Translations under genes and position numbers: made by a program | Notes under the pieces: model-generated | What the model was told of the DNA's origin: nothing | The model's database searches: none | Seen by the model: only the letters and a program-made list of their open reading frames with translations | Assembly: GCA_043228905.1 (NCBI GenBank) | Contig: JBHGNT010000004.1 | Location: 8,370,001-8,434,000 of the forward strand | Reading direction: 5' to 3' | Length of the DNA stretch: 64,000 nt | DNA from: Azolla caroliniana | Taxonomy: Eukaryota; Polypodiophyta | In this document: in pieces, positions 53,421 through 63,792 of the stretch | Numbering within the stretch: the first letter of the stretch is position 1 | Layout of the letters: each line of letters starts with the position of its first letter

Positions 53421-53822
53421 TTGTGTAACGACTCTCTCTGCCGCTGCTATCGCCGTTTAGTGTCGTCGCCGTCACCGTCGCCGTTGTCTGCAGCCGCTGC
53501 CTGCTGCCGACTGTTGTTGTCGTCGTCCGACGACTACCGCTGTCTGCGGCCGTCGCCGTCTACTACCATCTGCAGCTTCTGCCGTCTGCTGCCGTCTGCT
53601 ACCATTGTTTGACGACTGTTGCCGTCACCGTCGCCGTCGCGGGGTGTTTCTTCTCCATTTTCTCTTGACATTGTGAAGTGCCATTTTCTGGACGAGTTCG
53701 TGGGTGGGTTCTTTTGGTGTGCTCGTCGCGTGCTTCAAAATGCCGATGTGATTGCGACATACACACAAACTTGGCTAAGTCTCGAACCCATTTATTTTAC
53801 TTTTTTTCTTATTGACACCACA
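53421..53822 (+). other. 5' region of LINE H: GC-rich CCG/CTG-type simple repeat and leader
   Basis: 53425-53645 is built of short GCCGTC, CTGCCG and CCGTCGCC words, much more GC rich than its surroundings, followed by about 180 bp of ordinary sequence to ATG 53823. It is probably the LINE 5' UTR. Pro/Ser-rich frames across it are repeat translations. Confidence 0.6.
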
Positions 53823-54623
53823 ATGACGTCTAAACGAACCAAGGAACATAAGGATATACAAGACGAGGCTATAAGAAAAGAGGACTTTTTAGATATGTTT
53901 AATCGTTTAACAAAAATAGAGATGGATATGAAAAAATGGGTGAAAGACACCGAAACCCACAAGAAAAAAGATAGAGAGGAAAAAGACGCCCTCAAGGCCG
54001 AAATAGAACAACTTAAAGTGGAAAACACCGACCTTAAAAAACAACTTAAGGACATCGAGGTATCTCGAGAAGACGGTGAAATATCCTCTATAGAGGATAT
54101 AAAGGACGAAATTAAAAAAGTTAATAATAACATAGAGTTAGCTAAAATGGGTTGGGTAGATGTGGTTAAAAGAAACATGAAAAAAGAAATAAAAGATGAA
54201 AATATTGTTAATACCACCCTTGAAGAAGAGAAAATGCGTTAGGCCCGACACTTAAATGTACGTGTCATTGGGCTCAAGGAAGGTGCATCCCCAAATGAGG
54301 ACGCACAAACACTTGGGAAAATGTTAGGGTACACAGAGGCCCTACCTATCACCAAAGCATGGAGGGCCGGGCGTGACACAACTAGGAAGAGAGCCTTAGT
54401 CCTTCAATTTAAAGACTTAGACTCTAGAATCACTTTCTTTAAGAAGAGACCAATCCTTCGAGGAATGGGTGGGGACCCCATCTATCTCGATGAAGACCTC
54501 ACTAAGATGCAAATTGAGCATCGCAAGAGTTGTATGCCACAAGTTATGCAAGCTCGTAAAGAAGGCCATCGCGCCTTTTACCGAGACGGGCGAGTGATCA
54601 TAAATGATCGCACTACTAATTGA
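53823..54623 (+). pseudogene. LINE H ORF1: coiled coil plus RRM-like domain, one in-frame TAG
   Basis: ATG 53823 starts MTSKRTKEHKDIQDEA. Residues about 20-130 are Lys/Glu rich with heptad-like spacing (DALKAEIEQLKVENTDLKKQ), a probable coiled coil. A single TAG at 54240-54242 interrupts the frame. It continues at once with ARHLNVRVIGLKEGA, ALVLQFKDLDSR, IYLDEDLTKMQIEHRKSC and FYRDGRVIIND, resembling the RRM-like region of trimeric L1/Tx1-type ORF1 proteins. Such proteins bind element RNA. This layout differs from the DUF4283/CCHC ORF1 of LINE-alpha and LINE-beta. Confidence 0.78.
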
Positions 54624-54659
54624 CGGCGTGTGGCCCATGTGACAGAAAGTGCACTTAGG

Positions 54660-57600
54660 ATGACCCTATGGAATTGTAACAGTGCACTCTGGGCACACCC
54701 CGGCCGCCTAGAGGAGATACTAAAGGTATCTGAGATACTTTTCTTGGTAGAAACACATCAGAGCCCAAATAGAGGACTCCCACGGGTCGAAGGATTCCGT
54801 TGGGAGTCCACTTTTAGACAAACCTCACGTCGACACACTACTAGGGGATCTGGAGGTGTCGCGATACTGTTTCGTAGAGAGCTACATAATAGGATAGAAA
54901 TAATGAAGATAGACCCAGAAGCTCGTTTTATGTGGGTGAAAGTCTCCACAGGCAAAGACCAGGCAATATTTTTCGCCATTTGTTACTTTCCCCCAAAAGT
55001 ATCCCGTTATAATATTGGTGGCTTGGCAAGATTAGTCGATGAAGGAATGCCACATGGACCTTCTCCATACGAACCCCTATCGAATGACATAATCCGATAT
55101 TCTTCCCAAGGAGAAGTATTTCTTGTAGGAGACTACAATGCGAGAACCCAATCCCGACAATGCACAATATTTCAGATGAATAGAAACCTAGAAATGGTAA
55201 ATGTTGATCCTTTAGACATAGGCACCACACATAGATCAAAGGATCAAGGTGCGGACGCCACGAGCTTTGGCCATCATCTGCTCGAACTTGGCAGTCGGCA
55301 CCGGATGGTCATATATAATGGTTTAGCTAAGTGGCCGGGCTCGGAAGAGCTCACATGTTTCCCACATGGAGGAGGGGAGAGCACAGTTGACTATCTAATA
55401 GGGCGCCCTGAAGCTACCCACATGATTAACTCCTTCCGAGTGGCCCCATGCCCTATTGGCGCAGACCATAGTTTCTTATACTTCAAGCTAAAATGTGATA
55501 TCTCTAAGGTCACCAAGTCTAGTCAACCATGCCATCACACCACAATACATTTCACACATGAGCTCTCTGACATATACTCTCAACATGTTCAGGCTCATCT
55601 CCCCTCCCTCGATCCCTCCCTACCGTTAGAAAGCCTTAGTACAAAACTCACACACATCCTTCACTCCGCAGCAGCTAGCAGTTTCCCATATACAAAACAC
55701 TCAAATCAAGGTAGATCAGGATCAATGCCACAAAATAAATGGTATGACGAGGATTGTAGGGACTTACATAGACAACTTACAGTATCGCAACTCAATGGTA
55801 GTATTACCTCCATACAAGCTCGCAAAGAAATGCACAAGATGACACTCGTAAGAGACGAGCGTGGGAGGCATCCCAATATTGGGAACTCTACCATATGCTC
55901 ATGAGTAGCGATTGCGCCACGACATGGAAGAGACTATGGGAGCCAAGACCACAAACACCCATCAAAGATCCCGAAACTTGGCACACATATACAGAGAGAC
56001 TTTACCAAATCCCAAACCAACCACCCATTCCAATGCCTTCCACACCCCGGCCTACCACGGGGACACTTTTCACGACCTCTAGGGTCGTGAAGGTCATAAA
56101 GAAATTACAACATAGGAAGTCCATGGACCACATAGGATTGCGAGCAGAACACATTATATATGCGAGAGAGTGCCTAGCTCCCTTGCTAACTCTAATCTTC
56201 AATCGTGCCCTTCCGGAGGGTTTTCCACCACAGTGGACTATGAATACAGTGGCCCCCATACATAAAGGGGGGGACCCCATGGACCCAAATACATATAAGA
56301 CCATTATGATAGGCCATACCCTTGCTAAGTTATATGGTGCAGTAATGGAAGCAGAGCTTAGCGACTATATGGAGACCCTAAACCTTCGTGCACCTGAACA
56401 AGCTGGAATTAGACGAGCCTTCTCCACTATTGATCATATCTTCACACTTAGATGCCTAATTGACCAAACTAAGGCTCGCAAGAAGAAATTATATTGTTGT
56501 TTTGTGGACTTCCGCAAACCCTTTGACAGAGTCCCTAGAGAGCGGTTGTTTGATAGACTTAAAAGCTTGAGGATACCAGATGATATGCTATGGGCCATCT
56601 ACGCACTATATGAACAAGTGTCCGGGTGTGTCCGATGCCCAGGTGGCCTATCTAATCGTTTCATTAGCCCTATTGGTGTAAAACAAGGTTGCCCCCTATC
56701 ACTGACGCTTTTTGGGATCTACATTGATGAGATCACAGATTTTATTGCTCGTGAGGGAGGCACCGGAGTGGTCCTTGGGGATATGCAGGTTCGTATCTTG
56801 CTCTATGCGGATGACATAGTTTTGCTCTCTGAATCCGAACACGACCTACAAAGGCACCTTAATGCTAGATGACTTTTGTGTACAACGAGGATTGGTAGTG
56901 AATCTAGGGAAAACGAAAGTCCTTATCTTCCACACATCGGCCCAAGTTAGAGCTAAGTGTCACCTAACTATCTCCCATAGCCCAGTCGAGGTGGTTGGAT
57001 CATATGTCTATCTCGGAGTCACTTTTAGTGCCCGCTCAGGTAAATTTTCGATGACATAGGCAGCGAAGGATAGACTCATGAGAGGACATGCATCCCTCTC
57101 ACTCCTAGAGAGACAATGCCACCAAGCACACTTTCAAGAGCCACGGACTAAAGGGTGGCTCTTTGATTCATTAGTGACCCCCTCCCTCATGTATGCATCA
57201 GCGGTTTGGGCTCCAGGATTACCATCTTTCATGTGGACGCAATTAGAGAGACCATTGGTGATGATGCTATCATGCCAACTCCGAAGCAAATCGACTGTAC
57301 CACATGACATTATTAGGGCTGAGTTCACGTTACCCCCAATGTTAGTAGAGGCACTTTTTCAACTTGTAGTCTTCATTCACAGGATACATAGCCAACCACA
57401 TGATAGAATATCTCATCAAGCCTTTAAGGCCTCTCGATCATTGTATGAGTCCGGCTATACTAGCTCATGGTATGGCATGATGGTGAGTTGGCTTCTTGCG
57501 AATGGTCTAGACATTATAACCTACCTCCCCTTAGGTACAACCACACGAGTGATAACACTTTAATCTCTCATGAGGACCGCAATAAAGTAATACGCCAAGA

Positions 57601-58369
57601 AATATGGCAAATTTACACTCGGTGTAAATGGATCACCCCACTAGAGTCACTCCCATCTAAAATGTTGTACTATAAGAAACACTTCATGCACTTCTCTGAC
57701 TTAGGTTTTATCACGCGGCCAAAATATGTAGATGTATTCTTACCACATGCACTAAGGGTTACCATTGGACAACTTAGAATATCATCTCACCAACTTGAGA
57801 TTGAGAATGGCCGTACTAGTGGAGTCCCTAGGGAGGAAAGGATATGTAGGTTATGTCACATAGAGATAGAGGATGAGTACCACTTTACATGCAAGTGTCC
57901 AACCTATGCCGAGATCAGGGCAAAATACCAAGACATACTTGGTTCGTCTCCCACCCTCCCCAAACTATTAGATACTCTAGATATAAAGAAATTAGGCAAA
58001 TACATTCTAGAGCTAAAACAACACAGAGAGAATAAGTTACAAAATGTTGACAATAATGTTGCTAATGATCATGAACATGTAACAAATGAAGTTTTTCAGG
58101 AACAGGAGGAGACAACGAATGTCGACACACTTGCACCACTCGGCCTTTCCATCGATGAGGCAGAAAACCAGAGAAGAACCAGACATCCTCGGGTGCCGGG
58201 TTTCAAAGTAACTCGACGTGATGTGGAAGCAATATTGAAAATAAGGGAACGTGAGCTACACCGCCTAGAAGCCATGGCTAGGGCACTCTCTACATTGGAA
58301 CCACGGGTCACACCCACATCAAGACCCTTTGACCCCCCACTTCTTTTCGAGAGGCTTGGGTGGAAATAA
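54660..58369 (+). pseudogene. LINE H ORF2: endonuclease, reverse transcriptase, C-terminal Cys/His region
   Basis: Endonuclease from ATG 54660: MTLWNCNSALWAHPGR, FLVETHQS, GSGGVAILFRR, LVGDYNART and GADHSFL (about 54660-55500). RT in the next frame (55895-56872): KSMDHIGLRAEH, RRAFSTIDHIF, CCFVDFRKPFDRVPRERL, GVKQGCPLS and an intact YADDIVLLSE (about 56800-56830). The thumb continues at 56862-57563. The C-terminus (57467-58369) has CRLCHIEIEDEYHFTCKCPTY and an extra roughly 130-residue tail. Four or so frame breaks and a stop near 57058 inactivate it. It lacks the zf-RVT typical of plant L1. Confidence 0.85.
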
Positions 58370-58554
58370 AATTAGGCTTAGTGTATAGTCACTTTCAAGT
58401 ATACTACGTATTGTACACTACTAGAACACCTTTAGTTTAAGTTCTATTTTTTACTTAATTTTATTTTAGTTATGATGACTGGATAAATACCCTTTTGTTG
58501 TAAACCAATTGTCTCATGGTCCAAATTTGGCCTTAGAAGACGTTAATATATATC
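58370..58554 (+). other. LINE H 3' UTR
   Basis: T/A-rich sequence after the stop, ending AAGACGTTAATATATATC at a TTTC microsatellite. There is no A-tail. The pyrimidine tract may be the LINE's own simple-repeat end. Confidence 0.55.
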
Positions 58555-58602
58555 TTTCTTTCTTTCTTTCTTTCTTTCTCTCTCTCTCTCTCTCTCTCTC
58601 TT
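58555..58602. repeat. (TTTC)n(TC)n microsatellite at the LINE H / copia I junction
   Basis: About six TTTC units run into a TC run. The TC part corresponds to the inverted GA tract of the copia I LTR (compare 63422-63440). Confidence 0.9.
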
Positions 58603-58918
58603 TGTACACAGTTACACACTCCAATCTTGTAACAACAAGAATGACCACTTTTTTATCACTAAGTTTGCCCTAAGTCATATTTATACTAATATGACTTCTC
58701 GGCTATTTACAAATATAGCCCCAATGGACTCTCAGAAAACATATTTACGAATATGTCCCTTCATCTGGTGAGTACTTCTCACCGGGCCTTCACCATCCAG
58801 CTCTTGCCGAGTACTCGTCATCTGGTTCTCACCGGGTCTTCTGTTGCTGGGTACTCCACATCTGGTTTGCTCATCAACACTGTTCTTCTTACTTCCCATC
58901 CGGAGGGACCTGTTTCCT
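58575..58918 (-). repeat. Copia I 3' LTR, U3 side only
   Basis: Matches 63440-63792 through the palindrome-TATA module (AAGTCATATTTATACTAATA at about 58674) to GACCTGTTTCCTAACA. U5 and part of R are missing. Confidence 0.88.
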
Positions 58919-58921
58919 AAC

Positions 58922-59504
58922 ACACTCCCCCTTCACTCCACCATGGGATGTCGTACTAGTCCGATCCGCTTCCGACATGCATCCAGCTTGTCGGGTATCA
59001 GTACTTTGGTCAACATATCTGACCCGTTCTCGGATGTCTGGATCTTCGTGAGCGCGAACTCTCAATCTTCTACTCACTCCTGAATCCAGTGATACCTACG
59101 CTGGATGTGCTTCGTCCTGGAATGGTACGGTACGTTCTTAGCAAGGTGGATGGCACTTTGACTATCGCAATAGAGCCGGTATTCATCTTGCCGGATACCA
59201 AGCTCTCCTAACAAACTCCCCCTTCACTCCAGCATGGGATGTCGTACTAGTCCGATCCGCTTCCGACATGCATCCAGCTTGTCGGGTATCAGTACATTGG
59301 TCAGCATATCTGACCCGTTCTCGAATGTCTGGATCTTCGTGAGCGCGAACTCTCAATCTTCTACTCACTCCTGAATCCAGTGATACCTACGCTGGATGTG
59401 CTTCGTCCTGGAATGGTACGGTACGTTCTTAGCAAGGTGGGTGGCACTTTGACTATCGCAATAGAGCCGGTATTCATCTTGCCGGATACCAAGCTCTCCG
59501 ATCA
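58922..59504 (-). repeat. 291-bp tandem duplication of the pol end and polypurine tract in copia I
   Basis: CCTTCACTCC occurs at 58930 and 59221. The two copies differ at only a few positions (such as CCACCATGG against CCAGCATGG). The second copy is bounded by CTCCTAACAAACTCCCCC, so the duplication includes the LTR edge and polypurine tract. Confidence 0.93.
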
Positions 59505-60815
59505 AGTCCTTCATCCATAATATTTCCTTGTGGGCTTCCACAACTGCCATGTACTCCGCCTCCGTAGTTGACAATGCAACCGTCTTCTTTAGCCTCGACT
59601 ACCACGAAATAGCTCCGCCTGCATATGTCAATACATACCCAGATGTAGACGGCTGGTATCCATATCAGCCGACATGTCCGAATCGGTAAAACTGTCAAGT
59701 TGAGGTTTACCGAAGCCGAATCGAAGACACATATCCAAAGTGCCCTTCAAGTACCAGAGTATCCATTTGATCGCGTTCTAGTGCTCCTTGCCGAGATTGC
59801 TCATAAACCGGCTCACCACTCCGACTGCGTATCCTATATCCGGTCGGGTACACACCATTGCGTACATTAAGCTCCCGACGGCAGAGGCATATGGAACCTT
59901 CATCATATCAGCCTTCTCTGCTTTCGTCTTCGGGCTTTCCTTACCGGATAATCTCTAGTTTGTCGGGAGTGTCAATCCAATCGATTTCGCTTCTAACATG
60001 TTGAACCATTAAAGCACCTTTGTCACGTATTTCTCCTATGACAACCACAATTGCTTCTTTGACCGGTCCTGGATGATGTGCATCCCCAGTATCTGTCTTG
60101 CCGGGCCCAAGTCTTTCATTGCGAAGGTTCGATTGAGAGCCTTCTCTAGCATCCGTATTTTGGCTTGGTTCCGTTTGACAATCAACAAGTCATCCATGTA
60201 CAGAAGGAGTATCAAGTAGTCGCCTCCTTCGAACTTCTTCACAAACACGCAGTGATCGGCCTGCGTCTTGTGGTACCCTTTATCGGTCATGAAGGAGTCG
60301 AACTTCCGGTACCATTGTCGGGGAACCTCCTTCAGTCCGTACAGGCTCTTCTTCAACCGGCAAACCAGGTGCTCCTTCCCTTTCTCCACGAATCCTTCCG
60401 GTTGCTGCATGTAGATCTCCTCTTCGAGGTTACCGTGAAGGAATGTCGTCTTCACGTGCAGCTGCTCTACCTTGAGGTCCATGCTTGCTGCTATACTCAG
60501 CACTGTCCGGATGGAGGTCAACTTTACTACCGGGGCAAATATCTCGTCGAAGTCCACGCCCTTCTTCTGCTGGAACCCCTTCACCACGATCCTGGCTTTG
60601 TATCTCGGGGGGTTGCCGGCATCTCCCGATTTCAACTTGTACACCCACTTGTTTCGGAGTTCCCGCTTTCCTTTCGGCAACTCCACCAATTTGTACGTAT
60701 GGTTCTCATGCAGGGAATCCATCTCATCCTGCATGGCAGTTAACCATTTGCGGCTATGGGTGTCATCCTTCGCTTCTTCGAAGTTTTCCGGCTCTCCCTC
60801 ATTGGTCAGCAGCAC
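59210..60815 (-). pseudogene. Copia I reverse transcriptase and RNase H
   Basis: RT frame 60815-60036: ALRNKWVYKL-like (here ELRNKWVYKL), VDFDEIFAPVVKLTSIR, KSLYGLKEVPRQWY, and at the catalytic box LLLYMDDLLIV (YMDD for YVDD). RNase H lies in pieces left of 60030, with TTEAEYMAVVEA and CDSQSATHLAKN at 59400-59560. Stops near 60010 and elsewhere inactivate it. Confidence 0.88.
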
Positions 60816-60848
60816 ATGCTCTGCATCCGGAAATCTCCGGGGGGCCCT

Positions 60849-61200
60849 TCACTCTCTAAAAAGATATCTCCGTCTTTGGCTTTCGGCTACCGGTTCCACT
60901 ATTTGTTCTTCATCCGAATCCGATTTGGGGTCTTGGCCGGTTCCGATTTCAGCTTCCTCTACTTCTTCTTCTGCCGGTTCGGTATACTCACCATAACCGG
61001 CTGGTTCCTCGAGTGTCAACCGGCTCTTAGCCGGGTCTGTCTGAATCTCATCGGAGTTCATTATCTTCTTCTCCGACTCCCAGTCGGCAAGAGTCTTGTC
61101 CTCCATGAAGCTAATATCTCGACTCCGGAAAACCTTCTTGTCAACCGGATCCCACACTCGGTAGCCGAACTCATCATCTGCCGTATCTGAGGAATATGCA
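60849..61200 (-). pseudogene. Copia I integrase C-terminus and acidic linker
   Basis: VWDPVDKK-like start (MWDPVDKKVFRSRDISFM) followed by an acidic, proline-poor linker (EYTEPAEEEVEEAEIG) as in copia A and B. Separated from the integrase core by a frame break near 61180-61250 and from RT by a stop at about 60847. Confidence 0.8.
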
Positions 61201-61251
61201 TGGCCGGGTCTTTGGATCTAGCTTTCCTCTCCGGTCCTTAGCAACGTGCAC

Positions 61252-63114
61252 CTACATGAAACACCCGAACACCTTCAGATGCCGGTAGGACACTTCCTTA
61301 CTGGTACACACCTTCTGCGGTGTGTCTCCATCCAAGGGCACTGAGGGTGATCTGTTTATCACATAGTTCGTTGTCAACAACGCCTCAGCCCAAAACGTCT
61401 TGGGTAAATTTGCATGAGCCAGCATACTCCGGACCATTTCCATTATGGTCCAGTTCACTCTCTTGGACAACCCATTTAGTTCCGGCGTCTTCGGCACGGT
61501 AAATTCGAGCCGGAATCCCTTCGAGCGACAATACTCCTCAAACCACCCCGAGTATTCACCTCCGTTATCTGCTCGAACTGCCTTTAGCTTCCCGCCGGTT
61601 TCTCTTTCTAGTCTCGCGTGGAGCTCTTTGGAGACGGATAGCACCTGATCCTTCGTCTTCAACGGTGTGGCCCACAGCTTCCGGCTGTGGTCATCTATGA
61701 AGGTCACGAAGTACTGCGATCCAGCATGTGACTTCGTGTCCACTTGACATACATCAGTATGCACCAAATCCAGAGGTGCATTACGTCTCATCGATGGCCT
61801 TGATCGGAATGAGGTCCGATTTTGTTTACCGGCCAGACAATCAGTGTCGGAAACAATGTTCACTTCTTCCGGGCATAATCGGGCATTGATCACGTACAAC
61901 GTGTTTACCTTCCGGGCTTGAACCACAATCAGGCTCCCTTTGCTGAACTTAATAACACCGTTCCGGATGCTACCCATGTAGCCTTCATCGTCTAGCCGAC
62001 CGGCTGATATCAGGTTCAGACGAACCTCCGGAACGTGTCGGATATCCTTCAGCAGCAGCTTGCATCCGGTTGGCGTTGTCAACCACACGTCTCCTATGCC
62101 GACAATTCGGCATCTACCTTCATTCCCCATCCGGACACAACCGTGATCACCGGTTGAGTAGGATGAGAAGCATTTCTGGTCTGGGGTAAGGTGGAAGGAT
62201 GCTCCAGAGTCGACCACCCAGGTCATCTCATCGCCGGCAAGGTTTAGCTCACTCTCCTCGGTGATGAGCATCAACTCTTCTTCACTTGCCGCGATTGCCG
62301 TCGTTCCCTTCCAGTCCGGCCCCGTCCGGTCCCGTGTCTGCTTCGAATCGGTACCGTCAGTTTCCTTGTCTTTTCGGAAGTGCCGATAGTTCTTCTGGAA
62401 GTGTCCCGACTTGCTGCAATAGAAGCAAGTAGGCCTCCCCCTTAACTTTGACCGTGTCCCCGACTTTTCCCGGTTCTGGGGGCTACGGTTCCTTTGTCTT
62501 CCGCGTTCGGATTTGGTAAGGAGCGCTTTGGAGTTGGAGCTCGTATCATTATCTTTCCAACAAGCCTCCTCATCTAGCAAGCTCGACTTCACTCTTGCTA
62601 GGGATAACCGTTTCCCTTCCGGTCCGGCGTTGCCCAAAGTGACAACCAACGTCTCCGAGCTATTTGGGAGGGAACCGAGAAGGAGTAGCACTAGTACCTC
62701 ATCGGCGAGAGGTACTTCCAATGATGTTTCCTGGTGGATCAGCCCCTGGAAGGCATTCATGTGCTCCGCCATGCTGGAGCCATCTTGGTACAGGAATCTT
62801 ACTAGCTTCCGAAATACCGAAACCTCATTAATAGCATTTTTGTTTTGAAACATAATGCCGATCTTCTCCCAGAGCTCATGAGCCTTGCTCTCTTCATTGA
62901 AGTTGTTGTATAGACTCATGTTGATGAAGCACCGTGCCATTGTCTTCATGTGCATCACCTCCCATATCGTGGCGACGATTTTGTCCAGTCTCTTGTCCCT
63001 GAACCGAACCGGCAACCAAAGATCTTTAACCACGAGCATGTCCCTCATCTTCGACTTCCACACCGAATAGTTGGAGCCGGTGAGCTTGAACATGCCTCCA
63101 AACGAATCGTCCAT
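61252..63114 (-). pseudogene. Copia I gag, protease and integrase with the HHCC site deleted
   Basis: ATG 63114 starts MDDSFGGMFKLTGSNYSVW, like copia C gag. The knuckle CFYCSKSGHFQKNY has Tyr for the last Cys. The protease is WVVDSGASFH. In preintegrase the sequence goes from EVNIVSD directly to TDCLAGKQ, removing about 39 residues that in copia B hold the HKRLCHMSEKG half of the HHCC zinc site. The core HTDVCQ, RADNGGEYSG and LNGLSKRVN follows (AERMN changed, Glu to Lys). The frame itself is open, but the integrase should be dead. Confidence 0.9.
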
Positions 63115-63129
63115 TTTCTGTGTCATTTC

Positions 63130-63141
63130 GCTCTGATACCA
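63130..63141 (-). promoter_or_regulatory. Primer-binding site of copia I
   Basis: Contains CGCTCTGATACCA, complement of TGGTATCAGAGCG, three bases from the LTR edge at 63145. Confidence 0.88.
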
Positions 63142-63144
63142 CTT

Positions 63145-63792
63145 TGACAGGAATACATGCTCCCGATGAACAACGCTCGGCCACAACCAGGTCTAGGATC
63201 AAACACAGAAAACGGGTAATGTACGCATGACACAATGAAGAGAAGAAGAGTACACAGGATGTTAACGTGGAAAAACCCAAACTAGGGAAAAAACCACGGG
63301 AGCCCACAGACTGTAAACTATCACTATATCACAATGTACAATAGTAAAGCACCGAGGCAAGGACCTCGAGCTTGCTATCTTCGCCACATGCGGTGGTTAC
63401 AACAGAGGCAACGACCTCTTCCTCTCTCTCTCTCTCTCTGTACACAGTTACACACTCCAATCTTGCACCAACAAGAATGACCACTTTTTTATCACTAAGT
63501 TTGCCCTAAGTCATATTTATACTAATATGACTTTTTGACTATTTACAAATATAGCCCCGATGGACTCTCAGAAAACATATTTACGAATATGTCCCTTCAT
63601 CCGGTGAGAACTTCTTACCGGGCCTTCACCATCCGGTGAGAACTTCTCATCGGGCCTTCACCATCCAGCTCTTGTCCGGTACTTGTCATCCAGTTCTCAC
63701 CGGGTCTTCCATTGCCGGGTACTCGACATCCCGTTTTTGCTCATCGACACTGTTCTTCTCACTTCTCATCCGGAGGGACCTATTTCCTAACA
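63145..63792 (-). repeat. Copia I 5' LTR (648 bp)
   Basis: TGACAGGAATAC to GACCTATTTCCTAACA in plus coordinates. From right to left: U3 with partial repeats of CCGGTGAGAACTTCTC, palindrome-TATA module (about 63508-63535), CT tract (63422-63440), U5. Confidence 0.92.

Larger units (their letters stand above)
58575..63792 (-). mobile_element. Copia I: decayed copia with truncated 3' LTR
   Basis: Minus strand: 5' LTR 63145-63792, primer site, gag from 63114, protease, integrase, RT, RNase H to 59230, a duplicated 3' segment, polypurine tract, and 3' LTR (58575-58918) cut off at its GA tract. It belongs to the TGTTAGGAAA/GA-tract family of copia C. Confidence 0.92.

Noticed and set aside
53421-53640. 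Pro/Ser-rich peptide from the GC-rich repeat before LINE H
   Set aside because: Simple-repeat translation in the probable 5' UTR.
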